Positions 9,566 to 17,969 of a stretch of DNA of 64,000 nucleotides are shown here, in pieces. Position 1 is the first letter of the stretch; the number at the start of each line of letters is the position of its first letter. The notes under the pieces were generated by a model, which ran no database searches, was not told the origin of the DNA, and saw only the letters and a program-made list of their open reading frames with translations. This DNA is from Fuerstiella sp041398845 (GTDB lineage: Bacteria > Planctomycetota > Planctomycetia > Planctomycetales > Planctomycetaceae), in NCBI GenBank assembly GCA_041398845.1, contig JAWKTZ010000008.1, forward strand, positions 496,001 to 560,000, given 5' to 3'. The position numbers and the translations under genes were made by a program.

Positions 9566-9962
9566 GGCGGTTTTGAGAAGTCTGAAGCCGCCGCCAGTGT
9601 TCCCGACTGGCGAGCGGTTTTATTGTACGCGGCATGGACTATCGGAGTCCGGCTCGACGGAGCATCAGCATCGCTGGCATCAACGCACTGTTTCGCCGCC
9701 ATGCCCTTACGACAAACACGGTCAACGGCTGCCAGAAACTCACGGCAGAGCTGCCTCGCTGGTGACGGCACCGTCAGGCGTGTACAGCACCAGCCAGCTT
9801 GACGCTATGCACGCCCTTGCGGCTCCAGCGGTGGATTGTCGCGGGACTGATGGGATGATTGTTTTCCCGGCGTGGAATCCACCACTTGCGAGCGTAGGCG
9901 AGCGGTTTCAGATCCTCGGCGGACGTAGTTAGCAGGTCAGTTTGGTATTCGGCAACGGCCAT
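9526..9962 (-). pseudogene. DUF1580 protein, excisionase-like HTH (frameshifted)
   Basis: The ATG at 9962 has GGAGG eight bases upstream. The N-terminal part includes HPISPATIHRWSRKGVHSVK, the HTH pattern of DUF1580 (a MerR/excisionase-like family frequent in planctomycete mobile elements). The frame breaks near 9775, and the C-terminal part continues in another frame (EFLAAVDRVCRKG) to 9526. A regulatory or excision role is inferred from the HTH and its position just upstream of the replication gene. Confidence 0.7.
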
Positions 9963-10046
9963 GAGAAAAACCTCCAGAACGGTCACGGGTCACGTGTCAA
10001 CGCTCGGAGGTTATTTGGACTGCCGTCTAAAATCTGGACGATGCCG

Positions 10047-10887
10047 TCAGTTGCAACTGACGGACGTCAGTCGCCATGTCTGTGTTCCCACACTCACCGC
10101 CTTTATGTCCAGTGACAGAAATTCTTTGTTGATATTCTGAACGAAGTTTCTGCGGTTCCCGTCGGATTGATCCGGAAGCAGTTTCCTCGCGTCAACTACT
10201 GGCTCACCATCAGCCACAACCAACGCTCTGACCATGGTCCAGCAGTCCCCCTTCCACGTTCTCGAAGTTCGCTTCTGCGTGCCCGTAGTCGTCACCACAT
10301 CTGGTCACACGCCGATCATCCGTGTTAATTCCGAGACTGAGTTTTTGCGTTGCACTGCCGCCACCACTCGGCGACTGTTCTTCCGCTGCACACACCCTGT
10401 AATCCACATGATTGCGAGTAGACGCAGCTTCCGCGTTTACTTCGGGTGTCTTCGGGTTTGGTGGAGCCTGTTCCTGTTCAGTGATCGCAAAGGCCAGGCA
10501 GTTCCGCCACCGCTTTGCAGATTGCAGCTTCGCAGTCTCAGCAGTCCAGTCGCAATACTCCGGAATCTGTTGCCAGTTCGCGACACATTCAAGTGACTGA
10601 TGATGGCCTTGCAGATCTCCACTGCGTCGTCATCAATCACCGCAGGTACATCACCGAGTTCCCTGATGACCGGGATAGTCAGCGACACGTCATCGGAAAC
10701 GGCAGGTCCTACTGTAGTTTCGTACCGCCGGCCTTTTTCAAACCACGGGGCGAACGGGAGACCGTACAGAAATTCCTTCACGCGATATCTTACGCTGGTC
10801 GAGACGACGCCGGGTTGGAGCGCCCACGTATTGCCATCTTTTTGGCAATCGATCGGACTTCGGTAATAACGTGTTTCGCTGGTGCAT
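10047..10887 (-). pseudogene. unknown island gene, frame-broken
   Basis: A plausible start is an ATG at 10887 with GGAAGG upstream. The coding thread appears as EFLYGLPFAPWFEKGRRYET, then DDVSLTIPVIRELGDVPAVI and EICKAIISHLN (10437-10781), then in another frame WTAETAKLQSAKRWRN, then DYRVCAAEEQSPSGGG (10210-10407), and finally RALVVADGEPVVDARKLLPD (10047-10298). No domain is recognised. It lies between integrase and DUF1580. It may represent more than one gene. Confidence 0.45.
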
Positions 10888-11007
10888 CGGTCCGCCTTCC
10901 TGTCAGCGTTTATCCTGAATCAGAAATGAGGCGGAAGCGGTTCAGGGAAAACCGTGTTCGGTGTGGCTCACTGACTTCCGCACCTATCCCGCCTCAGTAG
11001 TCTACGC

Positions 11008-12079
11008 TCATCCGATCTCACGCATGATTTGCCGTGCAGTCTCAAAATCACGCTCGGCGCATAAATCTCTGTCACACCAGCATCAGAGTGCCCGAGGACG
11101 GTTCGTGCCGCCTCGATGCCGTATCGCTTACGAACTTCCGTGCCGTTGTTGTGACGCAACCGATTCGGACTCCATGACGACACACCGGCTTTCTTAACGC
11201 CCTGCTGAGTCGCCCTGTTGTAAGTGTCTTTGGTGTAGGCACAACCGGGTGACGATTCGAACACAAAGCGGTCACGGTCCGCTGTAAGATACCCTCGAAG
11301 GATCTGCTGTGCTTTGGGAGCCGATGAAGACGCGCCCGTTCACGGTCATGGTGTTCCGTCTTATGGCTGGATGGTGTGTACTCCCAGACGTCACCACTGA
11401 GATTCAAGTCGGCAACCGTCAATGTTCGTACTTCACCGGGTCGCATGCCCGTGCGAAATTGAAGTCTGATCATATCCCAGACAACCGGGCCGCAGATGCC
11501 GCTTGACGGCAGCCAGGTCATTCAGCTTCACGGGTTTGACCGGTTCACTTTCCACAGCATTGGATCGCCCTTTGTGAGCCCCTGAACCGCAGTGCATTGA
11601 GTCCACACATTGTGTGGCACCAGTTCATTCTCAGACGCCCCACTTCAGCATCCGGACAATTCGGCGGATCTGCTGATTGATCGATTCCGCTTCCACTTCT
11701 GTGCGATCATTCGCTCCCTGATCGCCTTGAGTCTCAATGGTGAAAACTGACTGGCGGGCAGTCGGCCGCATTGTGCCACGACTTCACGCAGGGCGATGCG
11801 AATAACGGAAACCTCAGATGTCTGTTCACCGTTCTTGACGTAGTACGATTCGCAGTGCTCCAGAAAAGGATGCACAATCGGCGTCGGGACTGTGGTGGTG
11901 GTGCGGTCTGCGTTGCGATCCGTCGTGACCAGCTCAGCAATCAGCTCGTCGTATTTCTCCTGAGCTTCCTTGCTGCCCCAATTGCCAAGGTAAATGGCTT
12001 TGTACTTTCCGTTGGGCTGGCGAATGCGGACGCGAGCGGCATTTCGAGCTTTGAAATGCTCCATGGATGGCAGCTTCAT
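11008..12079 (-). pseudogene. int: tyrosine recombinase / integrase (multiply frameshifted)
   Basis: The ATG at 12079 opens an arm-binding domain (ARVRIRQPNGKYKAIYLGNW) and a SAM-like core (FLEHCESYYVKNGEQTSEVS). After about 130 residues the frame shifts repeatedly: SINQQIRRIVRMLKWGV, ENELVPHNVWTQC, VKLNDLAAVKRHLRP, RLQFRTGMRPGEVRTL (catalytic Arg), RLRHNNGTEVRKRYGIEAAR (His and Arg), TVLGHSDAGVTEIYA (His and Tyr), and DFETARQIMREIG before a TGA at 11008. All catalytic residues are readable, but about eight frame changes in 1.07 kb would prevent synthesis from a single frame. It sits next to the tRNA-Pro attachment site, so it is the likely integration enzyme of the island. Confidence 0.88.
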
Positions 12080-12181
12080 GTGAGACTCCTGATGGATACA
12101 GAATTGGATACATTCTCCAATTCCGCCTCACTGATCTGCGATCAGGTTTGCCCTAAACTAGCTGTGGGCAGAGGCTTACAA

Positions 12182-12259
<78 letters not shown>

Positions 12260-12662
12260 ATTGGCGATGTGGTTTTCAGGACACCAGCGGAGCCTGAACG
12301 GTTCGCGACACCAAAGAATCTGCTCTTCGACGTCGCGGGGTGGCGGAGTCTAGCGGGAGTGAGCATGGGATACCAGAGTCGGTCGGTCGAAAAAACGTCG
12401 ACTTTGTTCAGGAACCTACGGATTTCCGTCTAACACGCGGGAATTGCCGAACCGGCACGCCCCAGCCACCGTTTTCGCACGGCAATCAGGCCAGCGATGG
12501 TTCCGGCTCCGATGAGGTCAGAGTCAGAAGGCCTTTCATGAAAGACAAGTCAGTTGGCCCGACAACGCAGCAACCGCGGCCCTTTTTGTGGGTTGATCCT
12601 CGCGTGCAACCAACCAACGACGGGTTCAACAATCACAACATGTCACGGCTCCGGACCGGAAC
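12260..12662. other. intergenic, nothing recognised
   Basis: This is the stretch between the tRNA-Pro 5' end and the 3' end of the UvrA-like gene. It should contain the tRNA promoter on the minus strand. No convincing ORF, RNA or repeat is seen. Confidence 0.5.
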
Positions 12663-15287
12663 TCATCCTGCGTGCGGTGCAACGAATGCTGCCGTCAGGC
12701 TTTGGTCGGCGGTGGCAATGTTCGATAACGTTCCTGCGGCCACGACGGTTCCGCCGGCCGCTCCGCTTTCGGGGCCGATGTCGATGATCCATTCGCTGGC
12801 ATGCATGACGTCCACATTGTGTTCAACCACCACGACGCTTTGGCCGGCAGTCACAAGGCTTCTCAACAACTCAATCAGGTGCCGCACGTCGGCAGGATGC
12901 AGCCCGCTGGTGGGTTCATCCAGAATGAACAGCGTGGATACCATGCGGCCCGATGCCAGTTCCGTCGCCAGCTTGACTCGCTGAGCTTCGCCGCCGGAAA
13001 AGGTGGATGCGGGTTGTCCCAGCGTCAGATATCCCAGACCGACGTTGTGAAACGTTTCGAGCATCGTTCGCAACGACGTCAGTTCCGTGAAGAATTCCAC
13101 CGCTTCGTCCACTCGCATGGCCAGAACGTCCGCAACGTTCTTCCCGGCAAATCGTACTCCCAGAGTCGCTCGGTTAAATCGCCGGCCATTGCAGTTTGGA
13201 CACGGAACGGTGACGTCCGGCAGAAATGCCATCGTCACATCCTTCACTCCCGTCCCTTTGCAGGCCGGACAGCGTCCGTCGCCGGAATTGAAACTGAAAC
13301 GCCGTCCATCAAAACCTCGTGCTCGAGCTTCTTTGGTTTTTGCGAAGATCTGACGAATCGCATTCCAGAGTTTGCTGTAAGTGGCGATGCACGATCGGCG
13401 GTTGCGCCCCAGCGGGCTGTTGTCGACGGCGATGACTTTGCTGATGTGCTGGAGACCATCAATGCCTTCGCATTCGGCATCGGCCGCAGCCATGTCCACA
13501 CGTGCGTTGCGAGTACAATGAGCGACCGCGACGGGGAGCAGTGTGTCCATGATCAGGCTGCTTTTACCCGATCCGCTGACTCCGGTGACACACACCAGCT
13601 TCTGCAGGGGAATTTCCACCGTGACATTCTGCAGGTTGTTGCGTGTGGCATTGCGAATGCAAAGTCGCGGAGCGGTGACTTCGTCCGGAAAGAGCTGACC
13701 GGGGCGTGTGCTGCGGACGAGTGCTTTTGCGGCGGCGGTGACAGAATCTGACACCTTCAGATCGCCTCGCAGGTAAGCGGCGGTCGGGCTGTTGCCGGAA
13801 GCAGGGGAATCAGCGGGCGAACCACAAAACAGCAAGCGACCGCCTTCGGTGCCGGCTCCGGGACCAAGATCGATCAGGCAATCGGCGGCTCGCATAACTT
13901 CGCCATCGTGTTCGACCACCACCACAGTGGCGCCGGCATCGCGGATCTGACGCAACGTGTTCAGCAAGCGCTGAGTGTCACGGGGATGCAGCCCGGACGT
14001 CGGTTCGTCCAGCACAAAGCAGGCACCATGCAGTCCCGTGCCCAGACAGGCCGCCAGACGAGCTCGCTGAAATTCACCTCCGGACAGCGTCCGCGTGGCT
14101 CGGTCCAGTGTCAGATAGCCCACGCCGACCTGCCGCAGACACTGCAGACGCTGCTGGATGTCGGGCAATGTCCGCTCAGCCACCAGTGCTGCGTGACCGG
14201 AAGAGTGACCGTCAATTGACGGCGCGGCGCTGTTCCACGACTGCACCAATTCCAGAGCGGCATCAATTGTCAGCGCTGTGAAGTCGGCGATGGAATGCTC
14301 GTGAAACGTGATTCCGCGTGCGAACGGCTGCAGCCGACTGCCCTGACACGTCGGGCACGGGGCCTTGCGGAACACGGTGATATCGTCGCTGTCGTCCACA
14401 ACGCCGGTGACTCCAAAACCTTCACAATCCGGACAAGCTCCCCACGCACTGTTGAAGCTGAAGGTGCGCGGTTCCGGTGTGGGAAAGCTCAGGTCACATT
14501 CCGCGCAGCTAAACTTGGTGCTGAACAGAGTGTCGCGCCATTCGGTGCCGATCTGTTCGCACACGATGCATGTCCCGTCACTTTCACGAACCGCAAGTTC
14601 AACCGATTCGCGCAGTCGCTGTTCAATTCCTGCTTTCAGAATAATTCGGTCAATCACGGCATCAATGTGATGAACTTTCGATGGCGAAAGATCCGGGACA
14701 TCGGAAATATCCAGCAGGTCTCCGTTCACTCGGACACGGACAAATCCATTGCGACCGATGCGTTCGAAAACGTCCTGGTGAGCCCCTTTGCGGCCGCGCA
14801 CCATCGGCGACAGCACCATCAGCTTACTGCGTTCCGGCTGCTGCAGAACACGAGTCACGATCTGGTCGACGGACTGACTTTCGACCGGCCGACCGCAGCC
14901 TGTGCAGTGAGCGATTCCGGCTCGAGCATACAGCAGTCTGAGGTAATCGTAGATTTCCGTGGTGACGGCGAGCGTACTGCGAGCCGGTGCCGTGGTGACT
15001 CGCTGGTCCACGCTGACCGTTGGTGGCAGGCCGCTCACTTCGTCGACGTCCGGTCGAGGCAGTTGCTTCAGCAGGCTGCGAGTGTGAACGGAAACGCTTT
15101 CCAGATAGCGGCGTTGCCCTTCAGCAAACAGCGTGTCGAACGCCAGTGAACTCTTTCCGCTGCCACTGACGCCGGTGATAACGATCAGTTTTCCGAGCGG
15201 CAGATCGACGTCCACGTTCTGCAGGTTGTGAGTTCGTGCGCCGCGAATGCGAATCACGTCGGAGGCGGTGGACGCAGCGAGGCTCAC
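12663..15287 (-). CDS. uvrA: UvrA-family excinuclease ABC subunit A (short paralogue)
   Basis: This 874-residue protein has two ABC ATPase modules. Walker A GVSGSGKSS lies at 39-47 with signature LSGGEFQRARL; a second GVSGSGKSS is followed by FSGGEAQRVKL and ILDEPTSGLHPAD. Zinc-binding pairs are CIVC/CAEC in the first half and CPACKGTG/CPNCNGRR in the second. UvrA recognises DNA lesions in nucleotide excision repair. The length is below the roughly 940 residues of housekeeping UvrA, so this is probably the UvrA2-type paralogue, which may act in repair or drug resistance. The GTG start at 15287 has GGAG seven bases upstream and overlaps the phosphatase stop (GTGA). Confidence 0.93.
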   Translation of the reverse strand: MSLAASTASDVIRIRGARTHNLQNVDVDLPLGKLIVITGVSGSGKSSLAFDTLFAEGQRRYLESVSVHTRSLLKQLPRPDVDEVSGLPPTVSVDQRVTTAPARSTLAVTTEIYDYLRLLYARAGIAHCTGCGRPVESQSVDQIVTRVLQQPERSKLMVLSPMVRGRKGAHQDVFERIGRNGFVRVRVNGDLLDISDVPDLSPSKVHHIDAVIDRIILKAGIEQRLRESVELAVRESDGTCIVCEQIGTEWRDTLFSTKFSCAECDLSFPTPEPRTFSFNSAWGACPDCEGFGVTGVVDDSDDITVFRKAPCPTCQGSRLQPFARGITFHEHSIADFTALTIDAALELVQSWNSAAPSIDGHSSGHAALVAERTLPDIQQRLQCLRQVGVGYLTLDRATRTLSGGEFQRARLAACLGTGLHGACFVLDEPTSGLHPRDTQRLLNTLRQIRDAGATVVVVEHDGEVMRAADCLIDLGPGAGTEGGRLLFCGSPADSPASGNSPTAAYLRGDLKVSDSVTAAAKALVRSTRPGQLFPDEVTAPRLCIRNATRNNLQNVTVEIPLQKLVCVTGVSGSGKSSLIMDTLLPVAVAHCTRNARVDMAAADAECEGIDGLQHISKVIAVDNSPLGRNRRSCIATYSKLWNAIRQIFAKTKEARARGFDGRRFSFNSGDGRCPACKGTGVKDVTMAFLPDVTVPCPNCNGRRFNRATLGVRFAGKNVADVLAMRVDEAVEFFTELTSLRTMLETFHNVGLGYLTLGQPASTFSGGEAQRVKLATELASGRMVSTLFILDEPTSGLHPADVRHLIELLRSLVTAGQSVVVVEHNVDVMHASEWIIDIGPESGAAGGTVVAAGTLSNIATADQSLTAAFVAPHAG

Positions 15288-16222
15288 ACGACGTCTCCGC
15301 GATCACGACTGTTGACGGTCACAAATCGATCGCGGGACAACGTGGTTTCGCCGTCAAAGCGATAGGCACACAGCATTCCGTGTCTGGCAACACTGTAATC
15401 CAGGCACGCGACATTCGGCTTCAGCGGAGTCGGGCTGTCATCCGGCAGCCAGTAATGCCCCACAAACACCGGTTTCGCGTCGGCGGGATACGGAGCGGCC
15501 GGGGCGGACTGAGGAACCGGACGGTCCGGCAACTGTGTCTTCACCGGCAACGCATAAGTCGCCCATGTCTGCTGTTTCGGAGAATCGAACCAGCGAATGC
15601 GAATGCGTTTGCGAAGATTGCCTTCCTTGTCGGTCACCGTGATGCCGTCCGGCAAAGGAAGTTCGGGGCCTTTCAGAACACATTCGATCGCTGAAAACAG
15701 GTCACTGTGTTTGACAAGTGCCCGCTTCAGAAATTCCCCCGAGAACTCACCGTGTTGTTCGCAGGCCGCGTTGATGACCCGAATGTAATCGGGGTGCCAG
15801 CAGGCATGGACAATTCGAAGCTGATCCAGGTCCAATGCGACCGGCAGCGTGCGAAACCACGCCAGGGCGTCGTGAAGTTCGCTGGCGGTAAACTGTCGAG
15901 TGGTTTCTGCGTGCTGGTGATTGTTCTTCTCGGTATGTGGTCTGAGAAACGTGTGCGGACTGGCGGGATCCGGAGTGTGGTAGGCCAGGGCGTTGAATTC
16001 GTGGTTGCCCATCACGGCCAGAGCGGCGTTGTTCTGCACCATGCTGCGCACAATGCGCACGACATCCGGAATCTGCGGCCCGCGATCAATGAAGTCACCA
16101 CAGAACACAGCCGTGCGGTGAGAGTGTCGAAAACCGCCACTCGTTTCTGAATAGTTCAGCTTGTGGAGCAGTTCGACCAGTTCGTCGGCGTGCCCGTGAA
16201 TGTCTCCGATGATGTCGTACAT
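15284..16222 (-). CDS. PPP-type metallophosphoesterase (ApaH/PrpA-like)
   Basis: The 312-residue protein opens MYDIIGDIHGHADELVELL. It carries GDIHGH (6-11), then FCGDFIDRGP and MGNHEF, the metal-binding signatures of the PPP phosphoesterase superfamily. Downstream histidines (HACWHPDY, VGHYWLP) fit the remaining metal ligands. It may dephosphorylate proteins or hydrolyse dinucleoside polyphosphates; the sequence does not decide. Its stop overlaps the uvrA start by four bases, so the two are probably cotranscribed and translationally coupled. Confidence 0.88.
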   Translation of the reverse strand: MYDIIGDIHGHADELVELLHKLNYSETSGGFRHSHRTAVFCGDFIDRGPQIPDVVRIVRSMVQNNAALAVMGNHEFNALAYHTPDPASPHTFLRPHTEKNNHQHAETTRQFTASELHDALAWFRTLPVALDLDQLRIVHACWHPDYIRVINAACEQHGEFSGEFLKRALVKHSDLFSAIECVLKGPELPLPDGITVTDKEGNLRKRIRIRWFDSPKQQTWATYALPVKTQLPDRPVPQSAPAAPYPADAKPVFVGHYWLPDDSPTPLKPNVACLDYSVARHGMLCAYRFDGETTLSRDRFVTVNSRDRGDVV

Positions 16223-16336
16223 GAGACTCTAACGAGGCAGGGGCCTCGGACCCATTCGAGCTACCGCTCGGAATTGCTCCCGCTGGTCGCTCTGTAAACT
16301 TGACTCAACTGAAACAAGTGTTCTGAAACAAGAAGT

Positions 16337-16732
16337 TTAGAACGGAGGATCTTCGTCGGATTCAAACGTTTCTCCGTAAGGAATATCAGCATCCTTCGGA
16401 GCACCCGGTGATGGGGCAGCTCCGCCTGGACTGTCACCACCGCTCAGAATCTTGAAGCCGGTGGCTTCGGCACTGAGGAAGTATTTCACTTCGCTGTTGG
16501 CGTCACGCTGCCATTTGCGACCGTTCAGTCGATAGGTGATTTCCACCTCGTTGCCGACGGCGAGCTGATCCACGTCGTCGCAGGAATCCTGAATGAATTC
16601 CATCGGCAGGTAGCTGGTGAAGCGTCCGTTTTCCTGTTCGAGCACAACCGTGCGTTTGCGAAATCCGTTCTGCCCGTAGGTCTTGGTGTCTTCAATGAAG
16701 TGAACTTTACCTTCAACTTTGCTGACGCTCAT
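16337..16732 (-). CDS. DUF3127 domain protein
   Basis: The 131-residue protein contains KVHFIEDTKTYGQNGFRKRT, VVLEQENGRFTSYLPMEF and GNEVEITYRLNGRKWQRD, the pattern of DUF3127, an OB-fold-like small family. The C-terminal 40 residues are Gly/Pro/Asp-rich and end in an acidic ESDEDPPF, resembling the tails of single-stranded-DNA-binding proteins. A nucleic-acid-associated role is an inference only. The start is an ATG at 16732. Confidence 0.85.
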   Translation of the reverse strand: MSVSKVEGKVHFIEDTKTYGQNGFRKRTVVLEQENGRFTSYLPMEFIQDSCDDVDQLAVGNEVEITYRLNGRKWQRDANSEVKYFLSAEATGFKILSGGDSPGGAAPSPGAPKDADIPYGETFESDEDPPF

Positions 16733-16931
16733 TGCTTCTGCCGTTCCGTGTTTTCGATACTGATCCTGTGACGAACGCGGATTTTAGGCGGAATTCGGAT
16801 CAGTCACAAGTTGCCACACCAGATGACCGTTTCGACCCTGTCGGCGGCTGAATTCAACCGGTCGTGCTTTTGCTGTAGAACTCAGCAAACCGCAGTATTT
16901 CCTCCTGCATGCGATTCAGAGACCATTCCCT

Positions 16932-17957
16932 ATGCTGCTCAATAATTCTGATCTGATGCTTGTCACGGGAGCAACCGGGCTGGTGGGAAGTCATGTTGCT
17001 GAACAGGCGGTTCAGCAGGGCGTCCGTGTGCGAGCCATCGTGCGGGCGAATTCTGATTGCGAGCTGCTGAAACAATGGGGCGTTGAACTGGTCACCGGTG
17101 ATCTGGACGATGCGGCCAGCCTGCGGGCCGCGTGCAGGGACGCAGCGGTGGTGGTGCATTGCGCGGCGAAAGTAGGAGACTGGGGACCGACGTCCGAATA
17201 TCGCCGGATCAATGTCGACGGAACTCAGTCTCTGCTGGATGCAGCCCTCGCCACAGGTGTCCTGAAACGCTGGGTCCAGATCAGCTCACTCGGAGTTTAC
17301 TCAGCAACCGATCACTACGGGACTGACGAAACCACTCCGCCGAATACTCAGGGCATCGATGGCTACACGTTGACCAAGATCGAATCCGATCGTCTGATCT
17401 GCGACGCCGTTGTGCAGCGGCAACTGCCGGCGGTGGTGTTAAGACCCGGATTCATCTACGGTCCTCGTGACCGCACCGTGATGCCCCGACTGATGCACAG
17501 GCTGCGGACGAAGACATTTGCTTACCTTGGCAACCACGACAAACAGATGAACAACACGTTTGTCGGCAATCTTTGTGAAGCCATCCGGCTGGCGATTGAA
17601 CGCGACGATGTGGTGGGCGAAGTCTTCAACATTCGTGATCCACGAGCCGTCAGCAAAAAAGAATTCATGGACACAATCTGTCGGGCGGCCGGATATCCGA
17701 TCCCCACCAAAGTGGTTCCACTGCATGTGGCACGCTTCCTGTCATGGCATCTCGAGCGGTTGTGGAAACTTCTGGGCCGTCAGGAAGCTCCGCTGATCAA
17801 CAGTGCTCGCATCAAGTTCCTGGGCCGGAATCTGGACTTCGAAATCGAAAAAGCGAACCTTCAACTTGGCTATCAGCCCACCATCGATTTTACTCAGGCC
17901 ATGCAGCAGACGGTGCTCTGGTTTCAGAACACCCTGTCCGAACCAGCGTCCCGCTGA
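16932..17957 (+). CDS. NAD-dependent epimerase/dehydratase (extended SDR)
   Basis: The 341-residue protein has an N-terminal Rossmann motif (VTGATGLVGSHVAEQA, about 11-26), DLDD at the adenine-binding position, the active-site pattern SSLGVY with YTLTK (YxxxK), and FIYGPRDRTVMP. It most resembles the 3-beta-hydroxysteroid dehydrogenase/dihydroflavonol reductase-like branch of extended SDRs. The substrate is not predictable. The gene is convergent with the downstream Hsp70 gene (12-base gap) and has its own upstream region of about 200 bases. Confidence 0.9.
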   Translation: MLLNNSDLMLVTGATGLVGSHVAEQAVQQGVRVRAIVRANSDCELLKQWGVELVTGDLDDAASLRAACRDAAVVVHCAAKVGDWGPTSEYRRINVDGTQSLLDAALATGVLKRWVQISSLGVYSATDHYGTDETTPPNTQGIDGYTLTKIESDRLICDAVVQRQLPAVVLRPGFIYGPRDRTVMPRLMHRLRTKTFAYLGNHDKQMNNTFVGNLCEAIRLAIERDDVVGEVFNIRDPRAVSKKEFMDTICRAAGYPIPTKVVPLHVARFLSWHLERLWKLLGRQEAPLINSARIKFLGRNLDFEIEKANLQLGYQPTIDFTQAMQQTVLWFQNTLSEPASR

Positions 17958-17969
17958 TTCCCGCCAGCG

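Noticed and set aside
12340..12984. 214-codon plus-strand ORF after the tRNA
   Set aside because: It runs antisense into the well supported UvrA gene and has Arg/Ser/Pro-rich, non-protein-like composition.
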